DNA of 64,000 nucleotides, from positions 434,001 through 498,000 of the forward strand of contig NZ_FSRJ01000002.1 in NCBI RefSeq assembly GCF_900142065.1. The letters run 5' to 3'. The translations under genes and the position numbers were made by a program. Each line of letters opens with the position of its first letter. Positions within the stretch are counted from its first letter, which is position 1. A model generated the notes under the pieces. That model made no database searches. It was not told the DNA's origin and saw only the letters and a list, made by a program, of their open reading frames with translations. Of this stretch, positions 23,734-30,856 are shown piece after piece. This DNA is from Agromyces cerinus subsp. cerinus. GTDB taxonomy: Bacteria; Actinomycetota; Actinomycetes; Actinomycetales; Microbacteriaceae.

Positions 23734-23850
23734 GTCGACGGGATGTTCGACTGAGGCGGTTGCCGCCCGGGGCACCTGCCACGCCAGGTTGTGGCGTGCG
23801 TGATTCACTTTCGCCGTAGCGCGCTCCGAGCGGCGAACTTACGATGGATC

Positions 23851-25140
23851 ATGGCCGGGTTCCGGATCGGGCGCAGACGCCCTGCGCAACTTCTCGAGGT
23901 CCACGACGCTGATCTGGCGAAGCAGGCTGGACAGGTTCTTGTCGTCACAGACGACCGCATTCGAATCGCCGCCGAAGAGCTCGCCTTCGCCGAGGCCGAG
24001 CTGGGGGCCGATGCCACTACACCGCTGAGCGAGGCGCTCGTCGCGGTGCGAAGACGCCTGAGCGACGCGTTCCGTCTGAACCGGCTCAATCACGATGCGA
24101 TCCCCGGCACCGCTGACGAGGTGCGTGCCCGTTACCTGCGCATCGTGGAGCTGTGCGGATGGGTCGACGACGTGCTCGAAGAGCACACTTCAGGGCTCGC
24201 CGACCGGATGCGGCGGGCGCGGCGCGCCCCCGAGATCATCGCCGGTGTGCGCCGGGATATCGAGAGCCTGCGCCCACGCATCCCCGTCGCCGGCGACACC
24301 GTCGAACGACTTGCCGCGCGTTATGCCCCCGAGGCACTGAGCCAGATCGAGGCGAACCCTGCGGAGGCCGACCAGTTGCTCGGGTTCGCCGCGCACAGCG
24401 TGCGCGTGGCCGAGCGGCGGCGATCGGCCGGACAGCGCGAGCAGGCGAGCGTCGCGCTCGAGGCATCCGTCGAATCGGTGCGCCGAGCAGTGACCCTCCT
24501 CGATGCGGTTGAGGCCTTCGAGGTGGAGGCGTTGCGAGCGGAGTCCGCGCTGGCTGCGATCGTCGAGGAGTCCCGTCGGGACGTTGCCGCTGCGCTCGAC
24601 GAGCCCCCCTCTCGCCGCGTCGCAGATGCGATCGGCGAGCTGCAGGCAGCCCTCGCCGCCCTCCCGCCGGCCGGTGTCAACACCGACCCGTTCGCCCACC
24701 TGAGCCGACTGCGCGAGGCTCGCGCGGTGTTGGATGCCGCCATCACGTCAGCCCACGAGCGCGCATCGGATCTGATTCCGCTGGTGGATGACCTGCCCCA
24801 TGCAATCAAGGACGCAGACCGACAGCTCGACATCGCTCGTGATGCCATCGCCGCCCACCCAGGCTGGATCAGCCCCGAGGCGCACACGAGACTGGCCGAG
24901 TCCGAGCACGCCCGGATCGACCTCGGCCACTTCCTCGGCGGCTCGGGGGCGGTCATCGCCACGACAGATCAGGAGCGCCGAGAGCAGGTGATCGCGATGG
25001 CCCGGCGGGTCGCGTCGCTCGCGAGCGAGTGCCTGCAGCGGGCTCGGCACGACATCGAAGCGGCGCGGCGTCATGCGCGACCGCTCGGGTCGCGTGGCCG
25101 GGCCGGATCGCTCACGGACGACCGACGCCTCGTCGGCTGA
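23851..25140 (+). CDS. Helical protein, tandem paralogue 2
   Basis: 429 aa, collinear with the preceding gene over almost its whole length. Shared blocks include MAGF-x-x-(K/R)-R at the start, EELAFA-E-AELG-DAT, RRAPEIIAGVR, ERLAARYAPEAL, QLLGFA-HS, AGVNTDPFA-LS-LR, and R-E-Q-(A/V) near the end. It lacks the Gly-rich, hydrophobic tail of its neighbour and ends in a basic stretch, so the two copies have probably specialised. ATG 23851 lies five bases after TACGAT, again without a ribosome-binding site. It lies between an intact paralogue and a broken DUF429-like remnant. Confidence 0.75.
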   Translation: MAGFRIGRRRPAQLLEVHDADLAKQAGQVLVVTDDRIRIAAEELAFAEAELGADATTPLSEALVAVRRRLSDAFRLNRLNHDAIPGTADEVRARYLRIVELCGWVDDVLEEHTSGLADRMRRARRAPEIIAGVRRDIESLRPRIPVAGDTVERLAARYAPEALSQIEANPAEADQLLGFAAHSVRVAERRRSAGQREQASVALEASVESVRRAVTLLDAVEAFEVEALRAESALAAIVEESRRDVAAALDEPPSRRVADAIGELQAALAALPPAGVNTDPFAHLSRLREARAVLDAAITSAHERASDLIPLVDDLPHAIKDADRQLDIARDAIAAHPGWISPEAHTRLAESEHARIDLGHFLGGSGAVIATTDQERREQVIAMARRVASLASECLQRARHDIEAARRHARPLGSRGRAGSLTDDRRLVG

Positions 25141-25468
25141 GTGACTCGAGTGCTGTTCGACAGCATCGGGCCGATCCCGCGTGGCCTCCGGTCGCGCCGT
25201 CGAGGTCTACTCGGCCGCCGCATCGCACCTTGGGAGTTGATCCGGCCGAACTACAAGGTCGACCCAGAAGTGCGGGGCGGCCTCATCGCGAGCCTTCGGG
25301 AGCGTGCGTGGTGGCTCGGCCTCGAGTCAGATGATCCGATCGGATGACTCATTCGACGCCGTCATCGCGGCTCTGGTCGCCCGGGCGCACGCGCTCGGCG
25401 GTAGGCACTCGGTGCCGCCGGCGGTTTGTCAGCAGGCGGATCGCGAAGGGGGGATCGTGCTGCCGGGT
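25141..25468 (+). pseudogene. Frameshifted 3' remnant of a DUF429-like gene
   Basis: From GTG 25141, abutting the previous stop codon, the frame encodes 68 residues ending LRERAWWLGLESDD and then stops. One frame over, from 25340, the sequence resumes SDDSFDAVIAALVARAHALGG and ends DREGGIVLPGG. Joined, this resembles the C-terminal third of DUF429 proteins, which end with an S-D-D-x-x-D-A motif, A-L-x-A-R-A and R-E-G-W-I-x-L-P. The break is explained by 13 extra bases at 25327-25339 that imperfectly duplicate the bases after them. The N-terminal two thirds are absent. GC then falls and the vsr gene begins, so this marks the left edge of the island. A real 68-aa gene is the alternative. Confidence 0.45.
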
Positions 25469-25475
25469 GGTGGGG

Positions 25476-25907
25476 TCACTCTTTGCTCTGGCATCGTTCA
25501 ATTTCTGCTACCACCACACCCGCCATCAATTCGGCCGACTCGTGCTCCCATAGCCGAATGACCGTCCAGCCAGCCGCTCTAAGTACCGCGTCACTGTCCC
25601 TATCACGTTCGATGTTCCGGGCGAGTTTCGGGAGCCAATATTCTGCGTTCGACTTGGGGTAGGTCGCATGCTCCGGGCACCCGTGCCAAAAGCAGCCGTC
25701 GACAAAGACTGCGATCTTGAGTCGTGTGAATGCGATGTCGCAACGGCGTCTGATTCCCTTGAGGGGTGGGTAATCGACTCGATAGCGGAACCCGCGCGCG
25801 TGAAGGAGGCGCCTCAGCGCGAGTTCAGGTTTCGTGTCCCGACTCCGATTCGAGCGCATGGTTCGCGCTATCGCTGGAGTGGATGCCCACGACGATGTCT
25901 TGGTCAC
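25476..25907 (-). CDS. vsr: Vsr-type very short patch repair endonuclease
   Basis: 143 aa. The Vsr family nicks 5' of the T in T:G mismatches that arise when 5-methylcytosine deaminates, starting repair back to C:G. Motifs: SNRSRDTKPELALRRLLHARGFRYR, CDIAF (metal-binding Asp near 57), FVDGCFWHGCPEH (catalytic or metal-binding His near 75 and 80), and LARNIERDRDSDAVLRAAGW. It keeps the length and all key residues, so it looks active. The -10 box TAGTGT (25919-25914) is six bases from GTG 25907, which I prefer to ATG 25910 as the leaderless start. It is divergent from the methyltransferase gene, the classic partner of Vsr. Confidence 0.92.
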   Translation of the reverse strand: MTKTSSWASTPAIARTMRSNRSRDTKPELALRRLLHARGFRYRVDYPPLKGIRRRCDIAFTRLKIAVFVDGCFWHGCPEHATYPKSNAEYWLPKLARNIERDRDSDAVLRAAGWTVIRLWEHESAELMAGVVVAEIERCQSKE

Positions 25908-26143
25908 CATCCCACACTACGAGCGCGGACCACCGATTTGTCGACCGCTTCCGACGAAGAAGACGGGCTGAGCGGACGAGATAGGAGGATCGTGCGACCT
26001 GATGACGGCCCGCTCCTCTACGCTATTCATCTGGGCGCTTTGGCGCCATCCAGTTTGATTTGATCGCCTGGAGAAGTGACGCATCCAGGACCTGTTAGCC
26101 TGGGCCAAAGCCCCGTCCTGATTCTTCGCAAAGCTGGTGGTAG

Positions 26144-27787
26144 ATGATCCCCGTAGTTGATCTGTTTGCAGGCCCAGGGGGACTCAACGAGGGATTCTCG
26201 AGCGTAGGTGAGGAGAATTCAAAGCCAGTATTCAACACTGTCGCTTCATTCGAAATGGACAAATACGCTCACCAAACGTTGGTCCTTCGCGGTGTGTACC
26301 GAAGGTTGAAGAGGCATGGCGAAATACCTCAGAGCTACTACGAGTACATTCGGGGCTCGAAGACTTGGGCGCAATTCTCATCCATTCCAGAAATTGCAGC
26401 TCTGCTTGAAGAAGTAAGCGCAGAAGTCCACCAGATCGAGCTGGGTCCCGAAACGCAGAGTCTCACCGACTCGCTCATCCGTAGCGCTCTAGCTGACGCG
26501 CTGAAGGACGAGAAGGATGATTGGGTACTGATCGGTGGCCCTCCGTGTCAGGCGTACTCGCTAGTCGGTCGTTCGCGACGCACGAAGGACAAGGACTTCG
26601 AAAAGGACAAGAAGCACTTCCTTTATAGGGAGTACCTGAGGATCATCGGTGAGTTCGCACCTTCGATCTTCGTGATGGAGAACGTCAAGGGCCTGCTGTC
26701 CTCCACGAACGCGGGAAGCAAAGTGTTCGAGCTGATCCTTGAGGACCTCACGCGTCTAAAGGGGGGGCTCGAGTACGAGATACGGTCGATGGTCGTGGAC
26801 AACCAGTCTGGGAGTCTTCGACCGCAGGACTTCGTCATTAGGGCGGAGAACTACGGTATTCCGCAACGCCGGCATCGCGTCATACTCGTGGGAGTGCGAA
26901 AGGATCTCGCCGACCGCTCACCCACCGCGACGCTAACCGCCCGCGAAAGCGTCAGCGTTCGAGATGCGATCGAGGGGCTGCCGAAGATTCGCTCTGGAAT
27001 TGCACCGGTGCGGGACAACAGCTGGGACTACTGGCGGGGTGTCCGCCGGCGGATGCGTGATCGCGTCAAAGAGAGCGGCGTGGCACTACGGATAGCAAAT
27101 AGGCGTCAGGTGCTCACGACGGGGGCTCCCTTTCTTCGGAGCTACATTGCGCCGCATGACCCGACCGAGTACGAGAAGTGGATTCTGGACCCGGCCATTG
27201 CAGGGGTGACACTCCATGAAGCGCGTCGTCACATGGAAAAGGATCTCGAGCGCTATGGGTATCTCGCATATCGGGCGATGGAGCTAAAGCGGAACCCGAC
27301 TCTGTTGGACTTGCCCGAGACCCTTCAACCAGCCCATGAGAATGTCGGCAAGGAGGACACCCCGTTTCTCGATCGCTTCCGGGTCCAACTGTGGGAGACA
27401 CCGGCAACGACGGTGGTATCCCACATCGCAAAAGATGGTCACTACTACATCCATCCGGATCCGGAGCAGATGCGAAGCCTGACCGTGAGAGAAGCAGCGC
27501 GCCTGCAGAGCTTTCCGGACAACTACTTCTTCAAGGGCAGCCGGACCCAGCAGTACTCGCAAGTCGGGAATGCAGTGCCACCACTTCTCGCGCGGCAAAT
27601 CGCGGAAAAGGTGGCGTTGATGCTTGGCCTCGGTGAGGGAAGGCAACCCGCCGACCAACTGCAGGCCGGGACGGTGGGGTCGGTTTACGAAGGCAGCCAA
27701 CTGCTTGGTCCTGCCGCCGTAGCACCGTGGCCGCTCTCGACTGAACCTCGTACTGACGCGACAAGTTCTTTGGTTACCGAGGCTTGA
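26144..27787 (+). CDS. DNA (cytosine-5)-methyltransferase
   Basis: 547 aa; transfers a methyl group from SAM to C5 of cytosine. Conserved motifs in order: I, VDLFAGPGG (5-13); IV, GGPPCQAYS with catalytic Cys 135; VI, FVMENVKG (about 177-183); VIII, IPQRRHRVILVG (239-250); IX, RSLTVREAARLQSFPDNY; and X, QVGNAVPPLLA. A helical insertion of about 85 residues (45-125) between motifs I and IV is larger than in the simplest family members, and the target-recognition region lies at about 260-430. The final 75 residues are low-complexity. Its 3' end overlaps the AIPR gene by 14 bp on the other strand. It should protect host DNA from the linked nucleases; the methylated site cannot be read from sequence. 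Confidence 0.95.
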   Translation: MIPVVDLFAGPGGLNEGFSSVGEENSKPVFNTVASFEMDKYAHQTLVLRGVYRRLKRHGEIPQSYYEYIRGSKTWAQFSSIPEIAALLEEVSAEVHQIELGPETQSLTDSLIRSALADALKDEKDDWVLIGGPPCQAYSLVGRSRRTKDKDFEKDKKHFLYREYLRIIGEFAPSIFVMENVKGLLSSTNAGSKVFELILEDLTRLKGGLEYEIRSMVVDNQSGSLRPQDFVIRAENYGIPQRRHRVILVGVRKDLADRSPTATLTARESVSVRDAIEGLPKIRSGIAPVRDNSWDYWRGVRRRMRDRVKESGVALRIANRRQVLTTGAPFLRSYIAPHDPTEYEKWILDPAIAGVTLHEARRHMEKDLERYGYLAYRAMELKRNPTLLDLPETLQPAHENVGKEDTPFLDRFRVQLWETPATTVVSHIAKDGHYYIHPDPEQMRSLTVREAARLQSFPDNYFFKGSRTQQYSQVGNAVPPLLARQIAEKVALMLGLGEGRQPADQLQAGTVGSVYEGSQLLGPAAVAPWPLSTEPRTDATSSLVTEA

Positions 27788-29855
27788 AGCCAGCGTCCGT
27801 CATCCTTGCCTCCAAAGCGACCAAGACCATAGCCTGCGCCTCGGTCACGATGCGCCCCGTTTCCCCGACGGCAACGCTAAGTATCCCCAGTTCCTTAGGG
27901 GAGACAGCTCGAAGCCGGCGGGCGAAGTCACGAAGCTCGCTCCAATACCTCGAGCCCCGATCATTTACAACTATCTGGGCCTCAATGCCGTTGAGAAGGC
28001 GCTGCTCCTTCTTTGCAGCGCGGTGCCCGCCATCGCTCGCAGATGCGGCGATCACGAAGTCAGCGAGTTTAGCTTCCTTGACATTTAGGAGCTTCGTTTG
28101 CTCCCATGCTTTCTCTCGTTTTGCCCACTCCGTAACGTTGGTTACGGGGCGGTCCTCGGCTGTTAGCACGAGACGAACGGCGAGCGCGATCGGTTCGATC
28201 GCTGCCCAAAGCTCGTTCGTCACTCGTTGGGCAGCCCAAATTGCGTCTAGATCAAAACTCGAATCACCGTATTCGGTCTGAGCGATCTGTGTCAGCTTTG
28301 CGATTGTGTAGGCGACAATGTTGGCCAAGTATCCGGGCGAGGACCGATACCAATCGGTCCGGAGGACACGGCCACGCACGCCGTTGAAGAGGATGCCCTT
28401 AGCGACCAAACTACGGAAGTACTCGTCGCCGAATTGCTCGTCGTTCCTAGTCCATTCCGCATCTATCTCTCGAGCGAATTGGATGAAGTTCTTCTGCGCC
28501 CCGCTGCTGACGACATGCGGCAACTGACTCCACGAGACCAAGTATCGGGCTGCGTCGGTCTTCGTGATGAGCTGGGAGCGAGGGTACTCCACCTCGAATT
28601 GGCGCGACATGCTAGGAGACAGCCGTGACTTCTCAGTCAGATACTGGCCTCGAGTTCTCTCATAGAACCACTTCGTCTGGAAGTGTGAACCGGGTTGCGG
28701 CGGTGCAAGAATTCGCCGCGACTTCTCCTCCATCCGTTGATGGAACTTGTGGTTGGAAAAGAAGTCTGCGTCACTAATCCGGTTCTGCGTGTTGGCGAAT
28801 CGGCTGATCTTCGGGACTATATCCGCTTCTTGCTCCTCCGAAACGACGATCAGCTTGGTTTGAACGAATACTTCTGCGAGATCGACCTCGTTGTCCTCAC
28901 GAGACGCGTAGAAGATCGAAGCAGTGGTCTGTCCGCCATTCACAATCTGGAGGTCCCTGATTCCGATGAGTCGAGTTTCTCCTCGCCGTATTTCAGTCTT
29001 CACCTCTGTTGCAGTGGCGGTTATTCCGTTGTTGAAGCTCAAGAACATCTCTGGCTGTTGCAGAATTGTCCCTCGGATTCCCTTGTTCACGTTGCCTCGA
29101 ACGCTCAAGAATGACCGCACGTTTGATTCAAGGACCCGCGCGCCGTACTTTCGATAAACTCCCGCGAGCACGTCACCTGGAAGGGCCGCCAAGTAGGTTT
29201 CAACGCTTGCCGACGTGATGGCCGCCTTCAGGCAGGGGATTCCATCCGCCGCCCATTCTCGAAGATCGATGTCGATCTCTTCACGACCGAGCCTTGATTC
29301 TTCGACCTTCTGGAACCTGTTGATGTCCCATGGATGAAACTCGATCGTCATACCCTCAAGCTCTTCGCTCGGGAAACTCTTGACGCGAGTACTGAGTTTT
29401 GCGTTGGTTATGAGATAAATGCGGATCTTGAAAGTTCGATGACGCTGTTCCATCAGTTGCGCCGCAACCTGATAGCCGATCGAAGTCTCTTCCAAGGTCT
29501 CCGTCAGCTTGCCCTTGAGCACCGCCTCGACGAATCCGAGAGTTTGTGTGAATAGTCGTTTCGCGTCGCTCTCGGTAAGAGTCTGAAGCTCGTCATTGTT
29601 CGTGAATCGCGAGACCGCAAGAACAACATGACCATCTTCGTCGCCGAAATCGAAGCCGTCGAACCCGATTCGCCTGTTCCTCAGCCCGGTCCCCTCGAAA
29701 TGACCTTGAATCAATGAATCGACTTCTTCGGCTTCTGTTAGGCGGCGACCGGCCTCATCGACGAAGGCTTCGCCAGTGAAGGTTCTTTCAACCGCGGCGG
29801 CCGTTCTGATTGAGTTGAGCAGATCTTGGTGAAAGTCGGTCGCGCTGCGAATCAT
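27774..29855 (-). CDS. AIPR family protein (abortive infection/phage resistance)
   Basis: 693 aa. AIPR core motifs: YGARVLESNVRSFLS (about 238-251), NKGIRGTI, MFLSFNNGITATAT (270-283), IVNGGQTTASIF (304-315) and VFVQTKLIVV. The 230 N-terminal residues, with HVVLAVSRFTNNDEL and HRTFKIRIYLITNAK, resemble a nuclease-like beta sheet but I cannot point to a sure catalytic set. AIPR proteins recur in phage-resistance and R-M gene sets and their biochemical activity is not settled. It is last of four genes: its ATG overlaps the stop of the nuclease gene (ATGA), implying translational coupling. Its 3' end runs 14 bp into the methyltransferase gene on the other strand. Confidence 0.88.
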   Translation of the reverse strand: MIRSATDFHQDLLNSIRTAAAVERTFTGEAFVDEAGRRLTEAEEVDSLIQGHFEGTGLRNRRIGFDGFDFGDEDGHVVLAVSRFTNNDELQTLTESDAKRLFTQTLGFVEAVLKGKLTETLEETSIGYQVAAQLMEQRHRTFKIRIYLITNAKLSTRVKSFPSEELEGMTIEFHPWDINRFQKVEESRLGREEIDIDLREWAADGIPCLKAAITSASVETYLAALPGDVLAGVYRKYGARVLESNVRSFLSVRGNVNKGIRGTILQQPEMFLSFNNGITATATEVKTEIRRGETRLIGIRDLQIVNGGQTTASIFYASREDNEVDLAEVFVQTKLIVVSEEQEADIVPKISRFANTQNRISDADFFSNHKFHQRMEEKSRRILAPPQPGSHFQTKWFYERTRGQYLTEKSRLSPSMSRQFEVEYPRSQLITKTDAARYLVSWSQLPHVVSSGAQKNFIQFAREIDAEWTRNDEQFGDEYFRSLVAKGILFNGVRGRVLRTDWYRSSPGYLANIVAYTIAKLTQIAQTEYGDSSFDLDAIWAAQRVTNELWAAIEPIALAVRLVLTAEDRPVTNVTEWAKREKAWEQTKLLNVKEAKLADFVIAASASDGGHRAAKKEQRLLNGIEAQIVVNDRGSRYWSELRDFARRLRAVSPKELGILSVAVGETGRIVTEAQAMVLVALEARMTDAGFKPR

Positions 29856-30856
29856 GCCGGTCCTCTCATGCCGTGTGCAGCTTGGTCGCTGAGGCCGTTA
29901 GGCACAAAGAACGCGTTAAGTGCGGCTATCTCGAGTTGATACCTGGCTCGAACCACGCCGAGCGGCGCTGAGTCTTTGCGAATGCGTGGGAAATCATCGC
30001 GCACTGCGAAATGACGGCTTCGAACGACCTCAAAGCCGCGGCTGGCATAGTACTGATCCGTTGGGTCGAATTGAATCAGAGCAAGTTTCGTCTCAAAACT
30101 ATCGAGAGCTATCTCGTCGCCGTTCAAGCGCTTTCGAATCGCCGCTACTAACTGAATCAGACTGAGGGTACTGCGAGCTTGCATGTCGGAACTGTCGTTG
30201 ATAGTCACGAGCACAAGCTCCAACTGCTCATCAGATTCAGTCTCGAGCTGTTCAAGCGACGAGATGTGAACAGAAGCTGCCCCGCCCCGAATCGCCTTGA
30301 CCTCGAACATTTGGGCGCTGGACACCCGGAAGTCGTGCGGAGCTCCAAGGGGCCCCTTCCATGCGTCCACCGCAATGCTAGGACTCTCAACTGACGCTGA
30401 CAGCTCAAGTAGAAACCAGAGCTCTGCGGCTAGGCCTTGAGCTTCTTGCTCGGTAAGCCGACGCGCACCCTTGTAGGTTAAGAGCCGCCGCCACTGCTTG
30501 ATGGTCTCATCGAAAATGGCAAGACCGTCGGCTTCGTTTTCGGCCGTGGACGTTCGACGAGCTAGCTCAAGGCACATGCCCATGAACGTCTCCAAGAACT
30601 CGGTGTCCTTTAGGGTCAGCACTACCGTCCATTTCCCATCCGGGCGACGACCGTGCTCGACTTGCACAAGCTCGGCGAGCTTAGGGGCTCTTGATGACAA
30701 CTCGGTGACAAGAAAGAACACCGGGCGAGATGTATGGTCGGCGCCAAAATACAGGTGGAGTGAGTTGCCCGGCAGGAGCCTCTGACCCGCTTCGGCTGAG
30801 GCCAGGATTTGTTTCCAAGCCTCAATCACTGCCTCAGACACCGAACTCACCTTCAT
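29852..30856 (-). CDS. PD-(D/E)XK nuclease family protein (DUF4420 type)
   Basis: 334 aa. The nuclease core lies in the middle: GLAAELWFLLEL (Glu near 145 on the first helix), DAWKGPLGAPHDFRV (Asp near 175) and FEVKA (Glu 185, Lys 187), the spaced E...D...E-x-K set of restriction-enzyme folds. The N-terminal part (1-110) is beta-rich and the C-terminal part has ALIQFDPTDQYYASRGFEVVRSRHF, typical of the family. It is most likely the DNA-cleaving subunit of the island. Its ATG lies 23 bp inside the Z1 gene and its stop overlaps the AIPR start, so its translation is coupled to both. Confidence 0.87.
   Translation of the reverse strand: MKVSSVSEAVIEAWKQILASAEAGQRLLPGNSLHLYFGADHTSRPVFFLVTELSSRAPKLAELVQVEHGRRPDGKWTVVLTLKDTEFLETFMGMCLELARRTSTAENEADGLAIFDETIKQWRRLLTYKGARRLTEQEAQGLAAELWFLLELSASVESPSIAVDAWKGPLGAPHDFRVSSAQMFEVKAIRGGAASVHISSLEQLETESDEQLELVLVTINDSSDMQARSTLSLIQLVAAIRKRLNGDEIALDSFETKLALIQFDPTDQYYASRGFEVVRSRHFAVRDDFPRIRKDSAPLGVVRARYQLEIAALNAFFVPNGLSDQAAHGMRGPA

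Noticed and set aside
26051..26143. Controller-protein (C-box) site or small upstream ORF before the methyltransferase
   Set aside because: The 18-codon ORF starting near 26002 has no ribosome-binding site, and no symmetric C-box-like repeat or controller gene is visible.
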